Source: Coraliomargarita algicola (GTDB lineage: Bacteria > Verrucomicrobiota > Verrucomicrobiia > Opitutales > Coraliomargaritaceae). From it: a stretch of DNA of 64,000 nt. The position numbers and the translations under genes were made by a program. Numbering within the stretch: position 1 is the stretch's first letter; every line of letters begins with the position of its first letter. The notes under the pieces were generated by a model. The model did no database searches, had not been told where the DNA came from, and was given only the letters and a program-made list of their open reading frames with translations. Positions 37,668 through 47,729 of the stretch are shown here, piece by piece. The stretch covers positions 496,001 to 560,000 of the forward strand of contig NZ_CP138858.1 of NCBI RefSeq assembly GCF_033878955.1. Direction: 5' to 3'.

Positions 37668-38933
37668 ATGACTCCTGAAATCATTAGCCAATGGCTCCTA
37701 AAGTTTAAAATCAATGTAGGCATGGCCGAGCTTCTCAGCCTGCTGGGCGCAGGGCTTTACCTATTTATCTTAGCTCTGTTGGCCAACTTTGTCGCGAAAC
37801 GTTTCATCAAATATATCATCCATCCACTCATTCGTAAGACTTCGATGCAATGGGATGACTTACTGATCGATCATAATGTCATCGTACGCTTTTCACATAT
37901 AGGACCTGCGGCGATCATTCATTTTTTCGCGCCGGCTCTGTTCGACAACTTCCCCTCGATCGCGGGTTTCTTTCAACTGATCGTAAACACTTACCTAATC
38001 GTCATCATATTGTTCGTCATCGATGGCGTATTAAATTTTACGCGATCGCTCTGGGAGCGCAGCTCGATGGGCAAGCGCTATCCTGCCAAGAGCTTTATTC
38101 AAGCAGCCAAATTGGTAATCAATCTGATTGGCTTCATCTTCATTCTATCGGCCTTGCTGGAAAAGTCACCGCTGGTTTTGTTTTCCGGTCTGGGCGCGGT
38201 CACCGCCATTCTACTCTTAATTTTTAAGGACGCGATTCTCGGATTGGTCGCGGGCTTTCAACTCTCCATCAATAATATGGTCATGGTCGGTGATTGGATC
38301 GAGATGCCCGCCCGCGGTGCCGATGGTGATGTCATCGACGTCTCACTCACCACCGTAAAAGTGCAAAATTGGGATAAAACGATCACGACCATCCCGACCT
38401 ATGCACTCATCACCGATTCTTTCAAAAACTGGCGTGGCATGAGCGAATCCGGCGGTCGCCGAATTAAACGCCCACTCTACATCGACATGCGCACGATTCA
38501 GTTTGCCGATGAAGATTTGCTAGCACGCTTTAAGCGTATCCGCCTGCTACGCCCCTACCTAGAGTCCAAATTGGAGGAAATCCAGAAATACAACGATCAT
38601 GTAGGCGAAGAACTCTCAGAGTTAATCAACGGTCGCCGCCTCACGAATGTGGGCACCTTTCGCGCCTATTGCGTCGCCTATTTGCGCAATCACCCCAAGG
38701 TGCATCAGGACATGACCTTGCTAGTGCGTCAGCTGCCACCCAGTTCCCAAGGCCTACCGTTAGAGATCTATGTATTTACCAACGACATCGCTTGGGCCCG
38801 ATACGAAGATATTCAGGGCGATATCTTTGACCACTTCCTCTCCGTGCTGCCCGAATTCGGGCTTAGCGCGTATCAAGCCCCCAGCGGCGCGGACTTGGAA
38901 AAAGCAGGCTTCGCCCTCAAGCAAGAAGGCTAG
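37668..38933 (+). CDS. MscS family mechanosensitive channel
   Basis: A 421-aa inner-membrane channel with about five helices; the pore-lining helix and beta domain contain GLGAVTAILLLIFKDAILGLVAG and VGDWIEMPARGADGDVIDVSL. The C-terminal cytoplasmic part is long (~residues 260-421). It resembles YbdG-type MscS homologues, which release solutes on hypo-osmotic shock. Confidence 0.92.
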   Translation: MTPEIISQWLLKFKINVGMAELLSLLGAGLYLFILALLANFVAKRFIKYIIHPLIRKTSMQWDDLLIDHNVIVRFSHIGPAAIIHFFAPALFDNFPSIAGFFQLIVNTYLIVIILFVIDGVLNFTRSLWERSSMGKRYPAKSFIQAAKLVINLIGFIFILSALLEKSPLVLFSGLGAVTAILLLIFKDAILGLVAGFQLSINNMVMVGDWIEMPARGADGDVIDVSLTTVKVQNWDKTITTIPTYALITDSFKNWRGMSESGGRRIKRPLYIDMRTIQFADEDLLARFKRIRLLRPYLESKLEEIQKYNDHVGEELSELINGRRLTNVGTFRAYCVAYLRNHPKVHQDMTLLVRQLPPSSQGLPLEIYVFTNDIAWARYEDIQGDIFDHFLSVLPEFGLSAYQAPSGADLEKAGFALKQEG

Positions 38934-39007
38934 CGAGTCCTTCCCTGCGCAGAATGCAATCGGCCGACCAACAGCCCCAGGCGGGTGAAAAGGTCGGCTA
39001 GCTTCGA

Positions 39008-39982
39008 TTACTGTAGCCCGAGCTTATCCAGGATACGGTCAAGGTCGTCATTTCCAAAATACTCGATGGTGATACGCCCCTTCTTGGGGGTGTGCTTAAG
39101 TGCGACGCGAGTGTTGAAATGCTCCCCCATGCGCCTTTCCAGATCACGGATCGCGGTTTGTTCGGCCTCTGGAGCATTTTGCCCGTTCCCCTTCTTGGCA
39201 GTCGCACCATTGCTGTCTTTAAGCCGGCGTACCTGCGCTTCGGCTTCGCGTACGCTCATGCCCGTTTCAATGATACGACGTGCCAACAACCTGCGATGTT
39301 CTTCACTCTCTAGACCGAGCAAGACCTTGGCGTGCCCCGTCGAAATGAGACGACGGCTCAGAAAGCCCTGAATTTCAGAACCTAGCGTGAGTAAGCGCAA
39401 CGCGTTGGCGACAGTCGCGCGGCCTTTGCCCACGCGTTCGGCGGCCGCTTCTTGAGTCAGATCGAAATCTCGCACCAGACTCGCGTAGCCGAGGGCTTCG
39501 TCGATCGGGTTCAGGTTTTCACGTTGCAAATTCTCAATCAAAGCCAGCGTCGCCGACGAGGCATCACTGGCCTCAATGATACGTGCCGGTATTGTCTTTA
39601 ATTTCAAATACTGATAGGCACGCAAGCGACGTTCGCCGGCGATCAGCTCAAACTTATTATCTTTAGCGCGAACGACGATGGGCTGCAAAAGACCTTCGGA
39701 CTGGATGCTCTTGGCCAATTCTTCGACATACTCCTCACGGATCTCACGGCGCGGCTGATAGGGGTTGGCGACAATTTCCCCCACTCCGATCTCACGATAA
39801 CCGGGTGCGTTGGGCGCAACTGTCGCCACAGGTTTAGGCTTGGTGGCTACCACAGGCTTTTTTACGACCGCTTTCTTTACGGGCGTATTGGAGCTGTCGG
39901 ACGCGGGCTGAGATTTGGAACTACCAGTTCCTGTAATGAGGCCACCGAGTCCGCGACCGAGTCTAGTTTTAGGATTTGACAT
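39008..39982 (-). CDS. parB: ParB-like chromosome partitioning protein
   Basis: A 324-aa DNA-binding CTPase. An N-terminal basic tail precedes the ParB/Srx domain (IVANPYQPRREI; ELIAGERRLRAYQ; IENLQRENLNPIDEA) and the helix-turn-helix (LTQEAAAERVGKGRATVANALRLL). The linker with repeated lysines and valines (~residues 30-60) is low complexity. parA is not adjacent: the neighbours are a LysM protein and mscS-like. I saw no parS-type palindrome in the window. Confidence 0.93.
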   Translation of the reverse strand: MSNPKTRLGRGLGGLITGTGSSKSQPASDSSNTPVKKAVVKKPVVATKPKPVATVAPNAPGYREIGVGEIVANPYQPRREIREEYVEELAKSIQSEGLLQPIVVRAKDNKFELIAGERRLRAYQYLKLKTIPARIIEASDASSATLALIENLQRENLNPIDEALGYASLVRDFDLTQEAAAERVGKGRATVANALRLLTLGSEIQGFLSRRLISTGHAKVLLGLESEEHRRLLARRIIETGMSVREAEAQVRRLKDSNGATAKKGNGQNAPEAEQTAIRDLERRMGEHFNTRVALKHTPKKGRITIEYFGNDDLDRILDKLGLQ

Positions 39983-39984
39983 GT

Positions 39985-40590
39985 TTACTGGGCAATCGGG
40001 ATGAAAATAGTTTCGCCGACTTTAAGGTCGCGCGATGGATTGACGATCTTATTGGCATTTTGAATATTCTTAATTGTAGAGCCGTGATCGCGGGCGATTT
40101 TACTGAGCGTATCACCAGAGCGCACGACATAAGGTTTACCAGTCTTGGGAAAATCATCCGAGAAATGAACTGGAGTTGCGATCTGAGGCTGGTTTTCTAC
40201 CGCATTGGCGATCGAGTTAATGGCAGCTTGAGTTTCTTTGGCCAGTGCACTGACTTGACGATTTACTTCAGTTAAAATCTGTTGCTTCTGAGATTCATCG
40301 GCTGAGCGATACTCACGACGCAAGGTTTCGATGGCAGAAGCCAGATTAGTGATTTGCGCTTCCGTATCACGATTGGAGCTAGCAGCCGCCACTTGTGCGC
40401 GCAGGCGCGCGTTTTCCCGATGCAGTTCTTCGATCTCCAGGCGCAGGGTTTTCAGGCTCTGGCTTAATAGACTCACGTCTTGGTTTAGATTGGCGACGGT
40501 CACGCGTAGGTTGTCCTGTGCCGCCGACTGAGTGACGAAGGTGCAGAGAGTACAAAGGCATAAAAGCGCCGTAATGAGAGACTTGATCAT
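39985..40590 (-). CDS. LysM-domain secreted protein with coiled coil
   Basis: A 201-aa protein starting at ATG 40590 with a signal peptide (LITALLCLCTLCTFVTQSAAQ). A coiled coil (LSQSLKTLRLEIEELHRENARLRAQV) lies at ~30-75 and a C-terminal LysM domain (VRSGDTLSKIARDHGSTIKNIQNANKI) binds peptidoglycan. It sits 2 bp before parB on the same strand, so the two are co-transcribed. Confidence 0.88.
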   Translation of the reverse strand: MIKSLITALLCLCTLCTFVTQSAAQDNLRVTVANLNQDVSLLSQSLKTLRLEIEELHRENARLRAQVAAASSNRDTEAQITNLASAIETLRREYRSADESQKQQILTEVNRQVSALAKETQAAINSIANAVENQPQIATPVHFSDDFPKTGKPYVVRSGDTLSKIARDHGSTIKNIQNANKIVNPSRDLKVGETIFIPIAQ

Positions 40591-40672
40591 AAAAAAGACG
40601 ATTTCGGCACAACTAGAAATGTCAAAGAAAAGAGTTGGTGATTGAGCGTATTCAGTGCGAGAATTAGTCACC

Positions 40673-41518
40673 ATGATCGAACAAAGCCAATACTGGGTGC
40701 ATGATTTAAGCCCCTTCCTGATCCGTTTTCCAGAGAACCCGATAGGGCTGGATGGTATACGCTACTATGGACTCGCTTATTTACTGGGCTTCCTGGGGGC
40801 TTGGCTTCTGCTCAAACTCTATGACCTGAAGGGAAAATTCGCCATCGATGCGGACGCACGTGCGACGCTAATGACGGCGATCATTGTAGGCGTGTTGGCC
40901 GGTGGACGCCTGGGCTACATGCTCCTCTATGATCTCGAAGCGTTCTTAGCCAACCCACTACTGATCCTGCGAGTGGATCAAGGCGGTATGGCAAGTCATG
41001 GCGGTTTCGTAGGTGTGATGTTGGCGCTCGTTTGGTTTGCACGGAAGCATAAGTGCGGCGTACTCCCACTGGGAGATGTTGTTGTCACACTGGCACCGCT
41101 GGGCTTAATGTTCGGGCGTATTGCCAACTTTATAAATGGCGAACTGTGGGGGCGCGTCACGACTGTCAGCTGGGCTGTGATTTTCCCTGACAGCCCTAAA
41201 AACTACAATGCAATCCTACAAAGCTATGGCCCGGAGCCGCGCCATCCTTCGCAGCTGTACGAGGCCGCGCTGGAAGGCGGCCTCATGCTCGCCTATGTAC
41301 AGTGGCGTTTTTGGCGCACTCGCCCTCCCGCCGGACAGTTAGGAGGCGAATTTCTAATCGGCTACGGAATCGTGCGCATTTTGGGTGAGTTTTTCCGCGA
41401 GCCAGATGCCGCCCTACTGCTCGGCTTGAGCCGCGGACAGTTTTACTCCGTCTTTATGATTCTAGCAGGCATCCTGACCATCTGGATCGCGCGCAGACGA
41501 GCCAAGCTTCACGGCTAG
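40673..41518 (+). CDS. lgt: Prolipoprotein diacylglyceryl transferase
   Basis: A 281-aa inner-membrane enzyme that adds diacylglycerol to the lipobox cysteine of prolipoproteins, the step before LspA. Seven helices are predicted; the Lgt signature GRIANFINGELWGR and the catalytic HGG (SHGGFVGV) are present. ATG 40673 is preferred to GTG 40655. It is divergent from the LysM gene. Confidence 0.96.
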   Translation: MIEQSQYWVHDLSPFLIRFPENPIGLDGIRYYGLAYLLGFLGAWLLLKLYDLKGKFAIDADARATLMTAIIVGVLAGGRLGYMLLYDLEAFLANPLLILRVDQGGMASHGGFVGVMLALVWFARKHKCGVLPLGDVVVTLAPLGLMFGRIANFINGELWGRVTTVSWAVIFPDSPKNYNAILQSYGPEPRHPSQLYEAALEGGLMLAYVQWRFWRTRPPAGQLGGEFLIGYGIVRILGEFFREPDAALLLGLSRGQFYSVFMILAGILTIWIARRRAKLHG

Positions 41519-41540
41519 CATTGATAGTTGGCAACAAATA

Positions 41541-42389
41541 CTAGCGGAAGCAGAGAACTGGTACCCGACAGCGGCGCAACAACTCTGTAGTGGTGCTACC
41601 GATCAATAGCTCACGAATACGACTGTGCCCATACGCTCCGAGTAACAACAGATCTATTTTTGTTTGCTCAACATAGTTAGCGATGGCGGTTTCCACTTCT
41701 CCGTTTAGAATTTGGCATTGAGGAAACAAACCGGCCGCTTGCAATTTGGATTCTGCATCTTGCAGGCGCTGTGTCGCTTCTTCTTCCTTATGCCCCTCAA
41801 CGCAAACAATCAGGTGCAGATCCATTGAACGAAAAGGTTCATTGGCAGCGATATAATCGAGTGCTTTCTGGCAACTGGTGCCACCGTCGTATGCAATCGC
41901 GACTTCAGAGATGGGTTTAAATTGTCGATTCGTCACCAGGCAAGGTTGCTCTACAGAACGTAACACCCGTTCGAGCATAGAGCCAAGGTGCTCGGTCGCG
42001 AAATTGACGTTCTCACCACGCTTACCCAGCAAGACCAAATCTGCGACGTCGGCATAGTCCGACATCACTTCCACCAGTAGACCGGTCTCATGGTGGAAAG
42101 TAATTTGACTCTCGTCGACGCCTGCATCTTTAAGCGTCTTCAGTGCGTGCTCCTGCACGAAGTCCGCCTTGATCTCTTCAACCTCATGCATCTGAGAAAT
42201 CATGCCCTCGAAGGGTTGAATGCCCAAACTGCCACTAAAATCTGCCACAGCAGGAATTTCAAATTGGCGAAGATCGGTGACATAAAGCACACTGATCGCA
42301 GCTTGGGTTTGTTGACTGAGCCATGCGCCATAGAGGCATGCTTCGTGAGAATAACTAGAACCGTCGGTGCAGATAAGAATATTTTTCAT
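41541..42389 (-). CDS. Universal stress protein, two UspA domains
   Basis: A 282-aa protein made of two UspA-like domains (residues ~1-150 and ~155-282). The first begins MKNILICTDGSSYSHEAC; the second ends LLLGAYGHSRIRELLIGSTTTELLRR, with the GxxGxxxxxxxGS nucleotide loop. Such tandem Usp proteins bind ATP or AMP and respond to starvation or stress. It converges with lgt. Confidence 0.92.
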   Translation of the reverse strand: MKNILICTDGSSYSHEACLYGAWLSQQTQAAISVLYVTDLRQFEIPAVADFSGSLGIQPFEGMISQMHEVEEIKADFVQEHALKTLKDAGVDESQITFHHETGLLVEVMSDYADVADLVLLGKRGENVNFATEHLGSMLERVLRSVEQPCLVTNRQFKPISEVAIAYDGGTSCQKALDYIAANEPFRSMDLHLIVCVEGHKEEEATQRLQDAESKLQAAGLFPQCQILNGEVETAIANYVEQTKIDLLLLGAYGHSRIRELLIGSTTTELLRRCRVPVLCFR

Positions 42390-42469
42390 CGCGATGTGGG
42401 GTTAATTTTTGTCATGAAATGACCTTTGCTTATTCTGCACTCAATTGTGTTCCGCATTCGGCATAGAGC

Positions 42470-42503
42470 AATAGAAAACCGCGCCTCGAATGAAGCGCGG
42501 TTT
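42470..42503 (-). terminator. Terminator of glgC
   Basis: A hairpin with arms AAACCGCGC and GCGCGGTTT followed on the minus strand by TTTTCT. It lies 27 bp after the glgC stop codon. Confidence 0.75.
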
Positions 42504-42529
42504 GCATAAAAACAGACTCGATCGAAAAC

Positions 42530-43825
42530 CTAAGCTTTCAGCACAAAACCGTCTGGAACGATCGTATCCTTACACACGACCAAAACTCCATCGCGAATCG
42601 CGATATCGAGTTCGGGGCCAAATTTATCGGGCAGGCCCGTTGGATCGAGCACCACATTATTTCCGATACGCACACTCTTATCCAAAATAGCGTTTTTAAC
42701 GATGCAGTTTTTCCCGACCCCCAGATCCGGACGGCCCAGAACTTTATTCTCTTCAAGATCCTCGACCGTTTCGAAGCTATCCGCCCCCATCATCACTACA
42801 TTCTCAAAAAGAGTCTTATCGCGCACGACTGAACGCACCCCAAGCGTCGAATGCTTGATGGTTGCATCCGTAACGATACAACCATCTGCTAGAATCGCAC
42901 GATCGACCACGCAAGAATTAATCTTAGAGGCTGGCAGAAAACGTGCATGAGTAAAGATACGTGCTTCTTCATCAAAGAAGTTAAACGGCGGCACAGGATC
43001 TGTCAGGCGAATGTTGGCATCGAAAAAGGCCTTCACGGTGCCAATGTCTTCCCAATAGTCGTCGAAAACATAGCTGCACATCTTAGACTGCCCCAGTAGG
43101 CCAGGGATAATTTCCTTACCAAAGTCAGTGGTATCCGTCTTCAACGCTTCAATCAATGTATTGGCGTTAAAGACATAAATACCCATCGAGGCGAGGCAGT
43201 AGTCTCGATCACCAGGATTCTTCATTTTCTGGCGCACCCCATCTCCCACCGCGAGACCTTTGATCAGTTCGGGATCGGTCGGCTTTTCAACAAACTCAGT
43301 GATCTCCAAATCATCATTGATACGCATGAGGCCCAAGCCTTCCGCCTCGTCGAGGCCCAGTGGCTTCGCGGTAATGGTCACTTCAGCTCCGGAAGCATCG
43401 TGTTCACGTACAACATCTGCCAGGTCCATGCGATAAAGCTGGTCACCGGATAGAATCACATACAGGTCGCCCTCACTGTGCCCCTGAAAGTGATGCATAT
43501 TTTGGCGAACCGCATCCGCAGTCCCCTGATACCAAGACTCGCCCTGGTTCGTTTGTTCCGCTGAAAGAATATCGACAAAACCGCCCGCGTAGGGGTCAAA
43601 TTTGTAAGATTCTTGAATGTGCCGGTGCAGTGAAGCGGTATTAAATTGTGACAGAACGTAAATCTGGTTATAACCGGAGTTCAGGCAATTACTAATCGGA
43701 ATATCAACGAGACGATACTTACCAGCGAGCGGAACCGCTGGCTTACAACGATCTCGTGTCAAAGGGCTAAGACGTGAGCCGCGACCGCCGCCCATAATTA
43801 TGCAGATGATTTTTCGTTTTTTCAT
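42530..43825 (-). CDS. glgC: Glucose-1-phosphate adenylyltransferase
   Basis: A 431-aa enzyme making ADP-glucose for glycogen. The N-terminal nucleotidyltransferase motif GGGRGSRLSPLTRDRCKPAVPL is complete (20-residue core GRGSRLSPLTRDRCKPAV), and the C-terminal left-handed beta helix (residues ~310-431, with hexapeptide repeats) carries the regulatory part. Length is typical. It indicates glycogen storage. Confidence 0.95.
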   Translation of the reverse strand: MKKRKIICIIMGGGRGSRLSPLTRDRCKPAVPLAGKYRLVDIPISNCLNSGYNQIYVLSQFNTASLHRHIQESYKFDPYAGGFVDILSAEQTNQGESWYQGTADAVRQNMHHFQGHSEGDLYVILSGDQLYRMDLADVVREHDASGAEVTITAKPLGLDEAEGLGLMRINDDLEITEFVEKPTDPELIKGLAVGDGVRQKMKNPGDRDYCLASMGIYVFNANTLIEALKTDTTDFGKEIIPGLLGQSKMCSYVFDDYWEDIGTVKAFFDANIRLTDPVPPFNFFDEEARIFTHARFLPASKINSCVVDRAILADGCIVTDATIKHSTLGVRSVVRDKTLFENVVMMGADSFETVEDLEENKVLGRPDLGVGKNCIVKNAILDKSVRIGNNVVLDPTGLPDKFGPELDIAIRDGVLVVCKDTIVPDGFVLKA

Positions 43826-43894
43826 ATGTTTGAGGTATCCGAGTGGTCAATAAGCTTGAAAAGCTAAACGCACTCTGAGCTTATTTGAAGCTTT

Positions 43895-45745
43895 ATGTGT
43901 GGAATTGTTGGATATATCGGCCGCGATCGAGCGGGAAGTATAATGCTAGATGGATTGAAGCGCTTGGAATACCGAGGCTACGACTCATCAGGAATGGTTG
44001 TCGCCGCAGGACAAGGCTTCGAGCAAATTAAGCGCACGGGACGTGTCGTCAACCTGGAGAACGCTCTTGAAGAGCGCCAACTTGGCGGCAATCTAGGCAT
44101 CAGCCATACCCGCTGGGCGACGCACGGCGACGTGACTGAAGCAAATGCGCACCCGCATACCAGTAGCGATGGTAAGATTTCGCTCGTGCACAATGGTGTC
44201 ATCGAAAACTACACAGGAATGAAAGAGTTCTTGATCGAGAAGGGCTACACTTTCCAGTCAGAGACCGACTCCGAGGCACTTTGTAACCTCATCGCTTACC
44301 ACTACGAGAAAGAGCCGAAAGACGGCCCCAAAAATCCATTCCTGGAAGCTGTTCGTAAGAGCCTGCGCCACGTAGAAGGCACTTATGGCATCGCGGTCAT
44401 TTGCCCTGATTTCCCCGATGAATTAATCGGTGCTCGCAAGGGTTCCCCTCTCATTATCGGCATCGGTAAAGGTGAAAACCTGCTAGCTTCGGACGTCAAC
44501 GCGATTACCCACTGCACGCAGAATGTCGTCTACCTCAATGACAACGAAGTCGTGCACTTACAAAACAACGACTTCTCGATCACAACCGTTTCTAGTAAAA
44601 ATGTGGAAGCGGTCATTCATAAGGTCGACTGGGACACTTCAGAGGCTGAACTGGGCGACTACGACCACTTCATGCAGAAGGAAATCTTCGAGCAACCCAC
44701 TTCTTTGAAGAATGGTATGCGCGGACGCTTTTCTGACGATGCCAGCACCGCAGTCTTTGGCGGACTGAATCTGAGCCCGCAGGAGCTGCGCCAAGTGGAC
44801 CGTATACTCTTTTTAGCCTGCGGCACCGCGTGGCACTCCTGCCTGGTGGCCGAATATTTAATCGAACGCTTCGCTCGCATCCCGGTCGAAGTAGAATACG
44901 CCTCAGAATTCCGCTATCGCAACTCACCACTGGACAAGAATACCCTGGTGATCGCCATCAGCCAATCCGGCGAAACGATCGATACACTGGGTGCGCTCCG
45001 CGAAGCGAAGCGTAAGGGCTACCGCACACTGGCGATTAATAATAGTGTGGGCTCAACTATTGCCCGCGAAAGCGATGGCGGCATCTACCAGCACGCAGGT
45101 CCCGAAATTGGGGTCGCGTCGACCAAGGCCTTTACCTCACAAATCATGATTTGTGCCATGCTGGCGCTCTACTTAGGTCGCTTGCGCGATTTGAGCTATG
45201 GTGACGGCATTGAAATCGTTAAAGCACTACAAAAAGTGCCGGAGCAAGTCGAAGAGATTCTCAAGCAGGACGCTAAGATCGCCGAGATCGCCAAGAAATA
45301 TGCAAAGTATGAAGACTGCCTGTTTTTGGGGCGTCAACTCATGTTTCCCATCGCACTCGAAGGCGCGCTAAAACTAAAAGAGATTTCCTACATCCATGCT
45401 GAAGGCTACCCCGCAGCGGAAATGAAGCACGGCCCCATCGCTCTGATTTGCGAAGAGTGCCCGAGTGTCTTTTTGGCGGCGAGTGGCGAAATATTCCAGA
45501 AAAGCTTGGCCAACGTGCAAGAAGTCAAGGCGCGTAAAGGGAAGGTGATTTTCGTTGCCTCAGAAGAATGCGACATTCCTGAAGGTTTAGCCGACGACAC
45601 CATCATCGTGCCCGAGTGCCATGAGATCGTTCAGCCGATCTTGATGTGCATTCCGATCCAGCTGTTCAGCTATTACGTGGCACTCGAGCGTGGATGCGAT
45701 GTAGATAAGCCACGTAATCTAGCCAAATCGGTGACTGTAGAATAA
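43895..45745 (+). CDS. glmS: Glutamine-fructose-6-phosphate aminotransferase (isomerizing)
   Basis: A 616-aa enzyme making glucosamine 6-phosphate for cell-wall and outer-membrane sugars. It starts MCGIVGYIG, with Cys2 as the glutaminase nucleophile, and has two SIS domains (LACGTAWHSCLVAEY; FLGRQLMFPIALEGALKLKE). It ends PRNLAKSVTVE, the standard terminus. thrS follows 26 bp later on the same strand. No ribozyme or other leader element was seen in the 69-bp upstream gap. Confidence 0.97.
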   Translation: MCGIVGYIGRDRAGSIMLDGLKRLEYRGYDSSGMVVAAGQGFEQIKRTGRVVNLENALEERQLGGNLGISHTRWATHGDVTEANAHPHTSSDGKISLVHNGVIENYTGMKEFLIEKGYTFQSETDSEALCNLIAYHYEKEPKDGPKNPFLEAVRKSLRHVEGTYGIAVICPDFPDELIGARKGSPLIIGIGKGENLLASDVNAITHCTQNVVYLNDNEVVHLQNNDFSITTVSSKNVEAVIHKVDWDTSEAELGDYDHFMQKEIFEQPTSLKNGMRGRFSDDASTAVFGGLNLSPQELRQVDRILFLACGTAWHSCLVAEYLIERFARIPVEVEYASEFRYRNSPLDKNTLVIAISQSGETIDTLGALREAKRKGYRTLAINNSVGSTIARESDGGIYQHAGPEIGVASTKAFTSQIMICAMLALYLGRLRDLSYGDGIEIVKALQKVPEQVEEILKQDAKIAEIAKKYAKYEDCLFLGRQLMFPIALEGALKLKEISYIHAEGYPAAEMKHGPIALICEECPSVFLAASGEIFQKSLANVQEVKARKGKVIFVASEECDIPEGLADDTIIVPECHEIVQPILMCIPIQLFSYYVALERGCDVDKPRNLAKSVTVE

Positions 45746-45771
45746 GCGCCAATCACTGCACTCTTATTATT

Positions 45772-47613
45772 ATGAAAGACATGTCCCCCCTAGAGGAACT
45801 CCGCCATTCTTGTTCGCACGTGCTCGCCACAGCGATTCTCCGACTTTTCCCGGAGACCCAACTTGACATCGGCCCTCCCACCGAAAACGGCTTTTACTAC
45901 GATATCGATCTAGATAAAAAGCTGGATGCCTCCGACCTCGAAGCCATCGAGGCCGAGATGAAAAAGGTGATCAAGGAGAACCAAAAGTTTACCCGTATCG
46001 AATGCTCGCGCGAAGAAGCAGTGGCTAAGATCAAGGAAATCGGCCAAGAACGCTACAAGCTGGGCCGTTTGGATGATATCCCGGAAGGCGAAGCCATCAG
46101 CTTCTACCAGAACGGGGAGTTTATCGACCTTTGCGCAGGCTCACACGTGGGCTACACCAAGAAAATCAAGGCCTATAAATTGCTCTCGATTGCTGGTGCC
46201 TACCACCGTGGCGACGAAAAGAACAAACAGCTGCAACGCATCTACGGCACCGCGTTTCCAAGTAAGGAAGAACTGGCGGATTACCTAGAGCGCCTCGAAC
46301 AAGCGAAGGCGCGCGATCACCGCAAGCTGGGCAAAGAGCTCAAGCTCTTCCACATCGACGAAGCGGTCGGTGCCGGCATGGTGCTCTGGACACCCAACGG
46401 CGCAGTCATCCGCCAGGAGCTGCAGAACTTCATCGCAGAAGAGCTGCGCATGGCCGATTACGACCAGGTATTCACGCCGCACATCGGCAAGCTCGGGCTC
46501 TACCGCACATCCGGGCACTTCCCTTACTACAAAGACTCGCAATTTCCACCGATCGTCGAACCGGGCACGGTGGATCGCCTTGCACAAGAGGGTTGCTCCT
46601 GCGCAGAGCTGTCCAATCAACTCGACAGCGGCGAAATCGACGGCTACTTGCTCAAGCCGATGAACTGCCCGATGCACATTAAAGTCTTCGACAGTCAACC
46701 TCACTCCTACCGTGACCTGCCCGTGCGCCTGGCAGAATTTGGCACCGTGTATCGCTGGGAGCAATCCGGCGAACTCAATGGTATGACACGTGTGCGCGGT
46801 TTCACCCAAGATGACGCGCACCTATTCTGCACCGAGGATCAGATCGGGCAGGAAATCAAAGGCTGCCTGGACTTGGTCAAACTAGTCTTCAACACACTGG
46901 GCATGTCTGACTACCGCGTGCGCATCGGCCTGCGCGACCCGGACTCCACGAAGTATGTGGGCGACGCGGCAAAATGGGACAAAGCTGAAGCTGCACTGCG
47001 CGAAGCCGCCAAAACGCTTGGCGTCGACTTCGTCGAAGAGCCAGGTGAAGCTGCATTCTACGGCCCCAAGATCGACTTTGTCGTCAAAGATGTGATTGGT
47101 CGCGAATGGCAACTCGGCACCGTTCAGGTTGATTATAATCTGCCTGAGCGCTTTGACCTAAACTACATCGGCGCCGACAATGAAAAGCACCGCCCCGTGA
47201 TGATCCACCGCGCCCCCTTCGGCTCGATGGAACGCTTCTGCGGCGTGCTGATCGAGCACTTCGCTGGCAACTTCCCGATCTGGCTCGCACCGGAACAAGT
47301 CCGCATCCTCCCGATGAACGACGATCTGGTGCCACAAGCACGCGAAATCGAAAAGCTGCTTAAAGCCGCGAAGATCCGCGTTACGGTTGACGATATCGCC
47401 GACAAGCTCGGAGCCAAGATCCGCAAATGCCACGTCGACAAAGTGCCCACCTTCCTCGTGCTGGGACGCCAAGAGGCTGAGCAAGGTCTCGTCAAGGTCA
47501 ACTCGCGCACCAATGCATCCCTCGAAGGCCTCAAAAAGCCCGAGGAGTTTATGAGCGAATTGTTGCAAAACATCGCGAACAAAACACTCCCCGAGAGCAA
47601 AGAGGACAAATAG
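45772..47613 (+). CDS. thrS: Threonyl-tRNA synthetase lacking the TGS domain
   Basis: A 613-aa class II synthetase. The editing domain is complete (HSCSH at 12-16, CAGSH at 121-125), the catalytic core has its zinc ligand region LKPMNCPMHIKVF and motif 3 HRAPFGSMERF, and the anticodon-binding domain ends the protein. The usual N-terminal TGS domain (~60 aa) is missing, and only 26 bp separate thrS from glmS, so it was not overlooked. A ~30-residue insert (around VDRLAQEGCSCAELSNQLDS) sits before the zinc motif. Confidence 0.95.
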   Translation: MKDMSPLEELRHSCSHVLATAILRLFPETQLDIGPPTENGFYYDIDLDKKLDASDLEAIEAEMKKVIKENQKFTRIECSREEAVAKIKEIGQERYKLGRLDDIPEGEAISFYQNGEFIDLCAGSHVGYTKKIKAYKLLSIAGAYHRGDEKNKQLQRIYGTAFPSKEELADYLERLEQAKARDHRKLGKELKLFHIDEAVGAGMVLWTPNGAVIRQELQNFIAEELRMADYDQVFTPHIGKLGLYRTSGHFPYYKDSQFPPIVEPGTVDRLAQEGCSCAELSNQLDSGEIDGYLLKPMNCPMHIKVFDSQPHSYRDLPVRLAEFGTVYRWEQSGELNGMTRVRGFTQDDAHLFCTEDQIGQEIKGCLDLVKLVFNTLGMSDYRVRIGLRDPDSTKYVGDAAKWDKAEAALREAAKTLGVDFVEEPGEAAFYGPKIDFVVKDVIGREWQLGTVQVDYNLPERFDLNYIGADNEKHRPVMIHRAPFGSMERFCGVLIEHFAGNFPIWLAPEQVRILPMNDDLVPQAREIEKLLKAAKIRVTVDDIADKLGAKIRKCHVDKVPTFLVLGRQEAEQGLVKVNSRTNASLEGLKKPEEFMSELLQNIANKTLPESKEDK

Positions 47614-47622
47614 TCTAATTCA

Positions 47623-47664
47623 GCCCCGCAACTGGTGCGTCATTGACTAGTTGCGGGCTTCTTT
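47623..47664 (+). terminator. Terminator after thrS
   Basis: Hairpin with arms CCCGCAACT and AGTTGCGGG followed by CTTCTTT. A second inverted repeat CCCTCACTT/AAGTGAGGG at 47678-47696 lies between thrS and the convergent metal-efflux gene and may serve the other strand. Confidence 0.75.
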
Positions 47665-47729
47665 AGACTCCATTCGCCCCTCACTTTAAGTGAGGGCAAC
47701 CCTCAGTCAGACAGTACCTAAGTCCTGAC

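Noticed and set aside
43826..43894. glmS ribozyme or other metabolite-sensing leader before glmS
   Set aside because: The gap is only 69 bp and has none of the required conserved core; only a weak hairpin (AATAAGCT/AGCTTATT) is present.
45746..45771. A missing TGS domain of thrS hidden upstream
   Set aside because: Only 26 bp separate glmS and thrS, so there is no room for about 60 codons.
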